From contig JAUIEG010000138.1 in the NCBI GenBank assembly GCA_030428745.1, positions 1 to 6,892 on the forward strand: DNA of 6,892 nt, given 5' to 3'. The position numbers were made by a program, and so were the translations under genes. The notes under the pieces were generated by a model. The model was not told the DNA's origin and did no database searches. It saw only the letters and a program-made list of their open reading frames with translations. Shown here piece by piece: positions 1 through 6,284 of this stretch. This stretch comes from Alphaproteobacteria bacterium. Its GTDB lineage: Bacteria; Pseudomonadota; Alphaproteobacteria; Caulobacterales; Parvularculaceae. Each line of letters starts with the position of its first letter. Position 1 is the stretch's first letter.

Positions 1-165
1 TTGATAGGGTGCGCGGCCGCTGGCGCCAACATTTCATTGCGCGGGCCTCGCAGGGCCAAGCCATTTCGCAGCGCTGGACATGGGGCCCATGTTCTGAAAA
101 AAGGGCGGATGCTTCACGCCGCGCCGTCCAGCCATCGTGCGGTCGCGACCAAGTATCTGTTTTGA
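1..165 (+). other. Gmd leader; possible 3' end of an unrecognised upstream ORF
   Basis: Frame 1 is open from the window edge to a TGA at 163-165. It would give 54 residues ending in ATKYLF, and the stop would lie 13 bases before the gmd GTG, a spacing typical of an operon. Third-position GC in this frame is roughly 65 percent by my count, which is compatible with coding but not decisive. I recognise no family in the peptide, and a second frame is open across the same stretch. It may simply be a non-coding leader. The stretch also holds the near-palindrome at 78-92, listed separately. Low confidence that this is a gene. Confidence 0.2.
78..92. promoter_or_regulatory. 15-bp near-perfect palindrome upstream of gmd (possible operator)
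   Basis: ACATGGG at 78-84 and CCCATGT at 86-92 are exact reverse complements around a single central G. The spacing is too tight for an RNA hairpin using all seven pairs, so a DNA-binding site for a dimeric regulator is the more natural reading. It lies about 87 bp before the gmd start and is followed by an A-rich run at 97-102. No regulator is known from the window. A chance palindrome in GC-rich DNA is possible. Confidence 0.25.
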
Positions 166-169
166 AAGG
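165..169 (+). promoter_or_regulatory. Ribosome binding site deciding the gmd start
   Basis: AAAGG at 165-169 sits 9 bases before the GTG at 179-181. The alternative in-frame GTG at 137 has no comparable site and would add 14 residues with no similarity to the family N-terminus. This supports 179 as the true start. Confidence 0.6.
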
Positions 170-178
170 CGAAACCCC

Positions 179-1225
179 GTGGCAAAATCCGCCCTCATCA
201 CTGGCGTCACCGGACAGGACGGCGCCTATCTTGCGCGCCTGCTTCTGGCGAAAGGCTATGAAGTGCATGGCGTCAAACGGCGTTCCTCGTCTTTCAACAC
301 CGCGCGCGTGGACGGCATTTATTCCGACCCCCATGAAAGCTCGACAAAGTTCTTCCTGCATCACGGGGATCTGACGGATTCGACCAACCTCATCCGCCTG
401 ATGCAGGAAACCCAGCCGGACGAAATCTACAATCTCGGCGCGCAAAGCCACGTTCAGGTCAGTTTCGAAACGCCGGAATATACGGCCAATTCCGATGCGC
501 TCGGCGTTCTGCGCCTGCTTGAAGGCATTCGCATCCTGAAGCTTGAGGACAAGGTGCGGTTTTACCAGGCGTCGACCTCTGAGCTTTATGGCCTCGTTCA
601 GGAAGTGCCCCAGCGCGAGACAACGCCATTCTATCCGCGCTCGCCTTACGGCGCAGCGAAGCTTTACGGCTACTGGATTACGGTGAACTACCGGGAGGCT
701 TACGGGATGCACGCCTCCAACGGCATCCTCTTCAATCATGAAAGCCCCATGCGCGGCGAAACCTTTGTGACGCGCAAAATCACGCGCGCGGTCGCGGCCA
801 TTTCCAAAGGCAATCAGTCGCAACTCTTTCTCGGCAATCTCGACGCGCAACGCGACTGGGGTCACGCCCGCGATTATGTGGAAGGCATGTGGATGATTGC
901 GCAGCAGGACAAGCCAGACGATTACGTCCTTGGCACCGGCGAAATGCATTCCGTCCGCGAGTTCACCGAACTGGCTTTCAAGGAAGTGGGCGTCGAACTT
1001 GAATGGCGCGGCGAAGGCGTTGATGAAGTCGGCCTGGATACAAAAACCGGTAAAACGATCGTCAAGGTCGATCCAAAGTATTTCCGCCCCACCGAAGTCG
1101 AGCAATTGCTGGCGGACCCGACGAAAGCGCGCACACAGCTCGGCTGGACGCACAAAACCAGCTTTGCGGATCTCGTGAAAGAAATGGTCGCGGAAGACGT
1201 CGCGTCAAACTCCCCCAACGGGTGA
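179..1225 (+). CDS. gmd: GDP-mannose 4,6-dehydratase
   Basis: This cytosolic NADP-dependent enzyme of the extended short-chain dehydrogenase family converts GDP-D-mannose to GDP-4-keto-6-deoxy-D-mannose, the first step towards GDP-L-fucose and other GDP-6-deoxyhexoses. From the GTG at 179 it is 348 aa, the usual length. The Rossmann motif GVTGQDG is at residues 9-15, and RRSSSFNTARVDGIY at 34-48 is the family's cofactor and tetramer-contact loop. The catalytic set is T133, S134, E135, Y157 and K161 (STSELYG; YGAAK), one position offset from the known E. coli T132/E134/Y156/K160. NHESPMRGETFVTRK at 186-200 is the substrate-binding stretch, with Met at 191 where many homologues have Arg. The GTG start is supported by AAAGG 9 bases upstream and by alignment of the N-terminus to the family. 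The stop is 6 bases before fcl, so the two are co-transcribed. Function is near certain. Confidence 0.97.
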   Translation: MAKSALITGVTGQDGAYLARLLLAKGYEVHGVKRRSSSFNTARVDGIYSDPHESSTKFFLHHGDLTDSTNLIRLMQETQPDEIYNLGAQSHVQVSFETPEYTANSDALGVLRLLEGIRILKLEDKVRFYQASTSELYGLVQEVPQRETTPFYPRSPYGAAKLYGYWITVNYREAYGMHASNGILFNHESPMRGETFVTRKITRAVAAISKGNQSQLFLGNLDAQRDWGHARDYVEGMWMIAQQDKPDDYVLGTGEMHSVREFTELAFKEVGVELEWRGEGVDEVGLDTKTGKTIVKVDPKYFRPTEVEQLLADPTKARTQLGWTHKTSFADLVKEMVAEDVASNSPNG

Positions 1226-1227
1226 TC
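1221..1227 (+). promoter_or_regulatory. fcl ribosome binding site overlapping the gmd stop codon
   Basis: GGTGATC at 1221-1227 matches the anti-Shine-Dalgarno end of 16S rRNA (GATCACC) over seven bases. It contains the gmd TGA stop and lies 4 bases before the fcl ATG. The overlap suggests translational coupling of the two enzymes. Confidence 0.5.
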
Positions 1228-1231
1228 GGCT

Positions 1232-2188
1232 ATGCAGTCATCCTACAGCCTTGAAGGAAAGCGCGTTTACGTCGCCGGCCATCGCGGCATGGTGGGCGCC
1301 GCGATTGCAGACAGGCTCGCACAGGAAAACTGCGCCGCCATTCTGACGGCGACAAGGGATCAACTCGACCTCACACGGCAGAGCGCGGTCGAAGAGTGGA
1401 TGGCGCGGGAAAAACCGGACGCGGTTTTTGTCGCTGCGGCGAAAGTCGGCGGGATCCTCGCCAACGACACCTATCCGGCCGAGTTCCTTTACGAGAACCT
1501 CATGATCGAGGCGAACATCATTCACGCCGCCCACGCTGTCGGCGTTGAGAAACTTTTGTTTCTCGGCTCATCCTGCATCTATCCAAAGTTTGCGCCCCAG
1601 CCGATCCCGGAAGACGCACTTCTAACCGGCGCGCTGGAACCGACAAATGAGTGGTACGCGATCGCCAAGATTGCGGGCATCAAACTGTGTCAGGCTTATC
1701 GACGGCAATATGGCGACGACTACATCTCGGCCATGCCAACCAATCTTTACGGGGCCCGCGATAATTTCGATCTCCAGAACAGCCACGTCATTCCGGCGCT
1801 GATCCGCAAGGCCGTCGCCGCCAAAGAGGCGGGAGAAGAGACGATCGAGATCTGGGGTTCAGGCTCGCCCCGGCGGGAATTTCTCGACGTGCGCGACTGC
1901 GCCGACGCCATGATCTTTCTCATGAAGACCTATTCTGACGACGAGCATGTGAATGTCGGCTCCGGCGACGATGTCACCATTGCGGAGCTGGCCGGAAAGG
2001 TCTGCGCCATCGCGGGGCTGTCGTCGGAGATCAGGCTCGATCGCACCAAGCCTGACGGTACGCCGCGCAAGCTGATGTCCGCCGACAAAATTCGCGCCCT
2101 GGGATGGTCGCCAAAGATTACGCTGGAGCAGGGATTGAAAGACGCATTTGACTGGTATCTGGCGAACCGGTCGCAGGCCCGCTCCTAA
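1232..2188 (+). CDS. fcl: GDP-L-fucose synthase (GDP-4-keto-6-deoxymannose 3,5-epimerase/4-reductase)
   Basis: This bifunctional cytosolic enzyme, also called WcaG, epimerises GDP-4-keto-6-deoxy-D-mannose at C3 and C5 and reduces C4 with NADPH, giving GDP-L-fucose. Its substrate is the product of the gmd gene just upstream. The protein is 318 aa, normal for the family. The cofactor motif GHRGMVG is at residues 16-22. The catalytic residues are all present: S112 and C114 in GSSCIYP, Y141 and K145 in YAIAK, and H184 in NSHVIP. They correspond with a constant offset of five to E. coli S107, C109, Y136, K140 and H179. The stretch PTNLYGARDNF at 168-178 is also diagnostic. The ATG at 1232 follows the gmd stop by 6 bases and has a Shine-Dalgarno overlapping that stop. 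A hairpin 11 bases after the stop ends the unit. Function is near certain. Confidence 0.97.
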   Translation: MQSSYSLEGKRVYVAGHRGMVGAAIADRLAQENCAAILTATRDQLDLTRQSAVEEWMAREKPDAVFVAAAKVGGILANDTYPAEFLYENLMIEANIIHAAHAVGVEKLLFLGSSCIYPKFAPQPIPEDALLTGALEPTNEWYAIAKIAGIKLCQAYRRQYGDDYISAMPTNLYGARDNFDLQNSHVIPALIRKAVAAKEAGEETIEIWGSGSPRREFLDVRDCADAMIFLMKTYSDDEHVNVGSGDDVTIAELAGKVCAIAGLSSEIRLDRTKPDGTPRKLMSADKIRALGWSPKITLEQGLKDAFDWYLANRSQARS

Positions 2189-2199
2189 CCTAAAATGAA

Positions 2200-2227
2200 A
2201 AACGCCGCTCAAATCTGAGCGGCGTTT
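2200..2227. terminator. Bidirectional intrinsic terminator between convergent fcl and the PEP-CTERM gene
   Basis: AACGCCGCTC at 2201-2210 and GAGCGGCGTT at 2217-2226 are perfect complements around the six-base loop AAATCT, and A2200/T2227 adds an eleventh pair. On the minus strand the stem runs into TTTTTCATTTT, a good U-tract, so it fits best as the terminator of the minus-strand gene ending at 2256. On the + strand only three T follow, giving a weaker terminator for gmd-fcl. Confidence 0.88.
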
Positions 2228-2255
2228 GCAATTCCATTCCGGAATGAATGCGCGC

Positions 2256-2909
2256 TTAAGCGGCTTTCTTTTTGCGCCGGCTAAAGAACCCGCCGCCAAG
2301 GACGGCCGTGCCGAACAGCCACGCCGCAGCCGGAATTGGGTTCACGTAAGTTTGCGCATCAACATTCAGAAGGTCAAAATTGACCTGGCCAGCGCTGCTG
2401 AGAACGATCACACCGAGCTCCATGCCAACATAATCAGCAAGCATGGCCGCGCCCACGGAGAAGCTTTGGACTGACCAAAGGCCCTCGCTCATCGCAGCAA
2501 TCGCCTGCATGCCGATGATGTTCGACGGGTCACCGGCGTAAAAACCGAAAGAGCCGCTGAAATCGCCAAAGTCGTTGCGGTTCGCGAAAAGCGCTGAAAG
2601 CGAGTAATCCGTATTGGCGGAAATGACGACAGACAGATCCTGCATCAGCGAACCGCCCGCATTGGCGAAGCCGATACGGTCGCCAGCCACGGCGTCAAAC
2701 CCGGCGCCGAAGAAGCTCGAATCATACTCCCAAGTACCCGCGACGCCTTGATGATCCCATCCGCTGGCGCCGTAATCCCAGTCGCCTTTCACAGTCGCAT
2801 TCGTGAGCGTCTTTGCCGCTTCGAAATCCGCGTTGGCCACGGTCACAGGAGCCGCATGGGCCAGCGACGGTAGAACAAACAGAGAAACCAAGCCAACAAG
2901 TATACGCAT
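2256..2909 (-). CDS. Secreted PEP-CTERM/VPLPA-CTERM-type sorted exoprotein
   Basis: The 217-aa protein has a Sec signal peptide at residues 1-19 (hydrophobic core GLVSLFVLPSL, predicted cleavage after AHA). The C-terminus (190-217) has the tripartite exosortase-type signal: NPIPAAAWLFG, a hydrophobic stretch to about residue 209, then SRRKKKAA. In known systems an exosortase cleaves at this motif in the inner membrane and the protein goes to the surface or exopolysaccharide matrix. The cysteine-free body (about 22-185) starts VANADFE and ends QVNFDLLNVDA, with GDRIGFANAGGSLMQDL in between. I read this as a beta-sandwich, galactose-binding-like fold seen in many PEP-CTERM proteins; that assignment is inference. 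The ATG at 2909 has GAGG 8 bases upstream. A sigma-54-type promoter precedes it and a strong terminator follows, so it is probably monocistronic. No exosortase is in the window, and the ligand is unknown. Confidence 0.9.
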   Translation of the reverse strand: MRILVGLVSLFVLPSLAHAAPVTVANADFEAAKTLTNATVKGDWDYGASGWDHQGVAGTWEYDSSFFGAGFDAVAGDRIGFANAGGSLMQDLSVVISANTDYSLSALFANRNDFGDFSGSFGFYAGDPSNIIGMQAIAAMSEGLWSVQSFSVGAAMLADYVGMELGVIVLSSAGQVNFDLLNVDAQTYVNPIPAAAWLFGTAVLGGGFFSRRKKKAA

Positions 2910-2940
2910 TTTTACAACCTCAATCCCACAATAATACTAT

Positions 2941-2951
2941 GTGCATCGCAC
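2941..2951. repeat. Short inverted repeat in the PEP-CTERM gene leader
   Basis: GTGC-ATC-GCAC is a perfect 4-bp inverted repeat with a three-base centre, lying at about +2 to +12 of the predicted transcript. It could be a small 5' hairpin or a regulator half-site pair. It is short enough to be chance. Confidence 0.2.
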
Positions 2952-2962
2952 CAATATCATAC

Positions 2963-2978
2963 AGCAAATAGGGCGCCA
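2963..2978 (-). promoter_or_regulatory. Sigma-54 (RpoN) promoter of the PEP-CTERM gene
   Basis: Read on the minus strand, TGGCGC (2978-2973), a five-base spacer CCTAT, and TTGCT (2967-2963) match the sigma-54 consensus TGGCAC-N5-TTGCW. There is one mismatch in the -24 element, and the invariant GG and GC are correctly spaced. The predicted start is a G near 2952, giving a leader of about 43 bases before the ATG at 2909. In other bacteria PEP-CTERM genes are controlled by RpoN with the PrsK/PrsR two-component system, which fits. A competing sigma-70 -10 (TATGAT, minus strand, 2961-2956) lacks a convincing -35. Confidence 0.65.
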
Positions 2979-3497
2979 AACTTAAAACCCGGCAATGCTG
3001 AAACAAATCGAATAAAATTCAACCATCCCGCGAGTCACCCCAAAGCCGCACAACGGAAACCGGCGCTAAACCTTGAATTATAAGCCAAAAACCGAATTTC
3101 CCCGGCGCCGGCAATTTGAGCGTCGCCAGTCATGAGCGGACGCCTGTTCCTCAGACGCCAACATCTCCCGCCAAGGTCAGTTCCCGATTATGATGAATTT
3201 TCCCCCAATACGCTCCGCAACCGCCTCTTTTTGAGACAAGTCGCAATCGCCCGCCTCCAAACCCTGCGCGCCGGACCGTAGGGGCCCGTCCCGGGCAAAG
3301 TCCCTGAGCAAAAGCTGGGCCGGGGACGATGAGGTAGGGCTGGAGAATCATCGGCGCTTACTCTAGCTGGTATCCAACTCACCGCGTGACATGCCAGCCG
3401 TCGCCAAAGCGCGCCGGCCAAGCTAAGCTGAAACACAGACCGGAATTACGACGATATTCGCTCCAGTCCTGCATCCAGAGAGTCGCCTGCGGCGCCC
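2979..3497. other. Intergenic region without a recognisable gene
   Basis: No open frame here, on either strand, has recognisable protein character; the minus-strand frames around 3151-3436 are arginine- and proline-rich translations typical of non-coding GC-rich DNA. The first part (about 2979-3100) is AT-richer and suits an activator-binding region for the sigma-54 promoter. A perfect 10-bp palindrome CCGGCGCCGG (3102-3111) lies about 150 bp from the predicted start, within the range of enhancer sites. A small hairpin GCCCG-TCC-CGGGC is at 3284-3296. I see no tRNA, CRISPR or insertion-sequence ends. Confidence 0.5.
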
Positions 3498-3503
3498 CAT
3501 AAT
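3498..3503 (+). promoter_or_regulatory. Possible -10 element of the methyltransferase gene
   Basis: CATAAT at 3498-3503 matches the sigma-70 -10 at five of six bases and lies 7 bases before the ATG at 3511. A start of transcription near 3510 would make the message nearly leaderless for that ATG. No clear -35 is seen 16-18 bases upstream. Low confidence. Confidence 0.25.
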
Positions 3504-3510
3504 TTGAAGC

Positions 3511-4887
3511 ATGCCAATGACAGACCCTCGAACAGTATTTCATAGTGACGACTATCTCGCCCACAATGATGCGCGCCTCACTCATCTCGCACAGCTTTTG
3601 AGCGGAATGGGCCTCAATCCGGAGGGCAAGACCGTTCTTGAGGTCGGTGCCGGGATTGGCGACCACACCGGCTTCTGGCTAAAGCGCGGCGCAGCCGTAA
3701 CGGCCACAGAACCCCGCGCCGAAAATCTGGAAGTCATCAGACAACGATTTCCGTCGATCAACTCATTTGAGCTGGACCTCGACCACTCAACAGGCGCCGG
3801 GGTTGATAAACACGACATCGTATACGCCTTTGGCGTTCTCTACCACCTGCGCAATCCTGAAGGCGCACTATCGCTTCTGGCGGATAAGTGTTCCGAGTTT
3901 TTGTTTCTCGAAACATGCGTCAGCTATGGCGATGAGCTCAAGATCAACCTCGTGGAAGAGCCCGATAAAAACCCGTCTCAGGCGACAAGCGGCTATGGCT
4001 GCAGGCCAACCCGCTACTGGATCTTTGAGGAGCTGAAAAAATATTTTCCGTATGTTTACCAACCTTCTTTTCAACCCAACCATCCGCAATTCCCAACTGA
4101 CTGGCTTCAGCCCGCTTCAGAGCGAACAGAGTTCCTAGCGCGTGCGGTATTTATCGCGGCGCGAAGACCGGTCAATGCGGCGACCTTCTTTCCCCGCGTG
4201 CTGGATCAACAAACCCGCCAGACGAAACTCGACAGTTCTGCAAAACCGGGACTTGACGGGCTTCTGGCCCGCACGCAATTCGGACTCGTTCTCGATGTCG
4301 GCGCAAACCAGGGACAGTTTGCGGCGAAGATGCGCGGCCTCGGTCACAAAGGCCCCATCGCGAGTTTCGAGCCAATGGCCGCCGCTTATGCGCGGTTGGC
4401 GGCGGCGGCCAAGGGTGATGACCTCATCACGCCTTATCACTGCGCCCTCGGCGCGCAGACAGAACAGCGCGAAATTTTCATCTCCGGCAACTCGGCCAGC
4501 AGCTCTTTTCTGAAAATAGAAGAAACGACCGTGGCGGCGGAACCCATGACCGCCGTTGTCGGCACAGAGACTGTTGAGGTCCGCCGCCTGGATGATGTCG
4601 CGCAAAAGGTTTTCTCAACGGCGCAGGACGGCCCCGTTCTCTTGAAACTCGACACGCAAGGAACAGAACGCGAAGTGCTGGAAGGCGCCGAAGCGACGCT
4701 TCAGAACATTGACTTCATCCTTAGCGAATGTTCCCTGATTTCAGTTTATGAAGGCGAGCCGCTTATCGAAAGCCAGATTGATTGGATGCGAAGCAAGGGC
4801 TTTGATCCGATTTCAATGGAGCTTGGCTGGTCAGACCCGCAGACCGGCCACACATACCAGATCGACATTCTTTTCAAACGCCGCTGA
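3511..4887 (+). CDS. Tandem methyltransferase: N-terminal class I SAM domain fused to FkbM-family domain
   Basis: Two SAM-dependent methyltransferase domains lie in one 458-aa chain. Domain 1 (about 8-200) has motif I VLEVGAGIG at 42-50, acidic E67 at the end of strand 2 (TATEP), and FGVLYHL at 107-113, reminiscent of CmoB-like class I enzymes. A linker (about 220-255) follows. Domain 2 (about 257-458) is FkbM-like (Methyltransf_21): VLDVGANQG at 260-268, SFEP at 285-288, and KLDTQGTE at 379-386, the family's K-x-D-x-x-G-x-E signature. FkbM enzymes O-methylate sugars and related hydroxyls; here a surface glycan is the likely acceptor (inference). No membrane segments are seen. ATG 3511 has little Shine-Dalgarno; ATG 3517 (residue 3) has GAAG 7 bases upstream and may be the true start. 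Its stop is 9 bases from that of the convergent radical SAM gene. Domain calls are firm; substrates are unknown. Confidence 0.9.
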   Translation: MPMTDPRTVFHSDDYLAHNDARLTHLAQLLSGMGLNPEGKTVLEVGAGIGDHTGFWLKRGAAVTATEPRAENLEVIRQRFPSINSFELDLDHSTGAGVDKHDIVYAFGVLYHLRNPEGALSLLADKCSEFLFLETCVSYGDELKINLVEEPDKNPSQATSGYGCRPTRYWIFEELKKYFPYVYQPSFQPNHPQFPTDWLQPASERTEFLARAVFIAARRPVNAATFFPRVLDQQTRQTKLDSSAKPGLDGLLARTQFGLVLDVGANQGQFAAKMRGLGHKGPIASFEPMAAAYARLAAAAKGDDLITPYHCALGAQTEQREIFISGNSASSSFLKIEETTVAAEPMTAVVGTETVEVRRLDDVAQKVFSTAQDGPVLLKLDTQGTEREVLEGAEATLQNIDFILSECSLISVYEGEPLIESQIDWMRSKGFDPISMELGWSDPQTGHTYQIDILFKRR

Positions 4888-4896
4888 CGCGCGCCG

Positions 4897-5979
4897 CTAC
4901 CCTAAATGCCGGCAGCCCTCGCAACCGCTCACGCCAGAACGGTCAGGCAAGTCGTCACGCAACCACTGGCTTTCGGCAAACACCTCGAGCGCATTTCTTG
5001 TGGCGCAGTTAAAACGTTCGTCACCGACAAAACCGGTTTCATCTATGCAGCATTTTGTAGCATATCCGTTCGCCAGGATGTGAAGGTCGAACCATTGCGC
5101 ACACGCAAAACCAAGCGCCGCGTCAGAGGCCTGGTTTTTCTCCGTTGTTTTCTGACGGTAGTCGCCGCCTTTTCGGCTTTGGCCAACCCATTCGAAGAAC
5201 GGACGAATAGATGCGCTAAATAGCGGCCAGCGCTGTCTACAGAAATCTGCAACTTCCTGCGCCTGCAATTTACTTTCCCAAGGGGCGACAAGACTGACGG
5301 CGACATCAAATTTACCGTCCGCTTTTAACCGGTGAACATAATCCAGGTTCTTCAAGACTCGTTTTAAACCAAACCCCATCAACCTGACATGGTCGGCTTC
5401 GTTGACGGCATTCAGCGAAATCACAAGCCGCGCGCCTTTGTGGCCGCCCATCCACTCAAACGCGCCTTCCCGCAACATCGTCCCGTTGCTCCAGAAGGTC
5501 ATGACCGCGCCAGGCAATTTCCGGGCGATCAGATCGTGAAAACCCTCAAGACGGCTGTCCAATAAAGGTTCATTGATGCGGCAAAGGGCCATTTGAAACC
5601 AATGGTCTTTGGGCATCACCGACAAATCATCAATGATTTTCTCAAAGACGTCCGTCGGCATTTCCTCGCCCTGTCGCGGCGATTTGGGATAGGGGCAGAA
5701 GTCGCATTTTGCGTTACATTTGACCTGCGTCTCGATGCTGACTGTTCGCGGATAAACAGAACATCTCGGGCGCAAAGCCAGGACCTGCGACGGATAGGCG
5801 TCATAGTCGGCCTGAACCATCCGCGGTTTCGCATCAATCACGCCAGACTCGGCCATTCGGTTCACCACCCAACATTCAATATAGTATGCCGTAGCATCCA
5901 TAGAGTATCTGCCGAAACCCGCACCACCAAGCAACCGTTCGAAATCCGTTTGCGACGATTTAGGGTTGTCCGCGCTCAC
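4897..5979 (-). CDS. Radical SAM protein with C-terminal SPASM-like domain
   Basis: Numbering is from the GTG at 5979 (360 aa). The radical SAM cluster motif CNAKCDFC supplies C88, C92 and C95 to bind a 4Fe-4S cluster that cleaves S-adenosylmethionine. INEPLL at 135-140 replaces the usual GEP motif, WSNGTML lies at 163-169, and RLVISLN follows at about 184-190, all typical of the partial TIM barrel. The C-terminus has a SPASM-like cysteine set: C293, C310, C311, C325, C353 and C356 (ANGYATKCCID; CEGCRH), expected to hold auxiliary clusters. SPASM enzymes modify peptides, proteins or small molecules; the substrate here is unknown, and no precursor peptide is seen next to it. The open frame extends to 6135, but that extension looks non-coding and overlaps a possible promoter. 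Start alternatives are TTG 6027 and ATG 5901. The family is firm; start and role are uncertain. Confidence 0.88.
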   Translation of the reverse strand: MSADNPKSSQTDFERLLGGAGFGRYSMDATAYYIECWVVNRMAESGVIDAKPRMVQADYDAYPSQVLALRPRCSVYPRTVSIETQVKCNAKCDFCPYPKSPRQGEEMPTDVFEKIIDDLSVMPKDHWFQMALCRINEPLLDSRLEGFHDLIARKLPGAVMTFWSNGTMLREGAFEWMGGHKGARLVISLNAVNEADHVRLMGFGLKRVLKNLDYVHRLKADGKFDVAVSLVAPWESKLQAQEVADFCRQRWPLFSASIRPFFEWVGQSRKGGDYRQKTTEKNQASDAALGFACAQWFDLHILANGYATKCCIDETGFVGDERFNCATRNALEVFAESQWLRDDLPDRSGVSGCEGCRHLG

Positions 5980-6034
5980 ATGGGCTCTGCGCCTGTTACT
6001 TTGACCGGTTTCTTCTTTCGTTAACAATTTCAAT

Positions 6035-6065
6035 AAGATAAGCTTTGCACAGCGACATGTGTCAG
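6035..6065 (-). promoter_or_regulatory. Possible sigma-70 promoter of the radical SAM gene
   Basis: On the minus strand, CTGACA (6065-6060, five of six to the -35) and TATCTT (6040-6035, four of six to the -10) are separated by 19 bases, slightly long. Transcription would start near 6028, giving a leader of about 50 bases to the GTG at 5979. This argues against translation from 6135. Weak evidence. Confidence 0.25.
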
Positions 6066-6147
6066 GAAAATGCAGATTGACCGGGGGGCAAAGGCAAACA
6101 GGCGTTTTTAACCGCGGCCGATGGCGGCGCCACAAGCCGGGCCGTCC

Positions 6148-6203
6148 TGAAAGAAACTGCTTTCATGGTTGCCTAAGGGGCCCGCCTAAGGCTAAGCGTA
6201 GCC
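6148..6203. repeat. Cluster of small direct and inverted repeats in the divergent promoter region
   Basis: This lies between the divergent radical SAM and permease genes. TGAAAG (6148-6153) and CTTTCA (6160-6165) form an inverted repeat with a 6-base spacer. GCCTAAGG occurs twice, at 6171-6178 and 6184-6191, 13 bases apart start to start. GGCTA (6190-6194) and TAGCC (6199-6203) form a 5-bp inverted repeat. The clustering suggests regulator binding sites shared by both genes, but each element is short. The rest of the 305-bp gap (5980-6284) shows no gene I can support. Confidence 0.3.
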
Positions 6204-6284
6204 CTGCCGCGCCGGATCCCGCGCGCCAAGCATCATGCCGAAAACGCGCCGTTTCATCGCCAAACACAGTTCAATTCTTCAGCA

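Noticed and set aside
9..374. Open frame on the + strand overlapping the start of gmd
   Set aside because: It overlaps gmd in another frame, and its translation shows no family features; the gmd frame has full motif and catalytic-residue support.
1859..2299. 146-residue minus-strand open frame across the fcl end and terminator
   Set aside because: It runs through the intrinsic terminator and is antisense to fcl; its translation has no family features.
3284..3296. Hairpin GCCCG-TCC-CGGGC as a terminator
   Set aside because: The stem has only five pairs, no T-tract follows on either strand, and no gene ends next to it.
3307..3322. Second sigma-54-like match on the minus strand (CGGCCC-N5-TTGCT)
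   Set aside because: The spacing is right, but the -24 element has two mismatches and no gene is recognisable downstream on that strand before the PEP-CTERM gene's own promoter. Probably chance in GC-rich DNA.
4135..4605. 156-residue minus-strand open frame within the methyltransferase gene
   Set aside because: It lies antisense to a gene with intact FkbM motifs, and its translation is arginine-rich with no recognisable domain.
5593..6024. 143-residue + strand open frame opposite the radical SAM gene
   Set aside because: It is the antisense shadow of the region encoding the cluster-binding cysteines and looks like a random arginine-rich translation.
5980..6135. N-terminal extension of the radical SAM frame
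   Set aside because: The 52 extra residues are irregular and unlike a domain or signal peptide, and the region contains a possible promoter. GTG 5979 is a better start, although TTG 6027 cannot be excluded.
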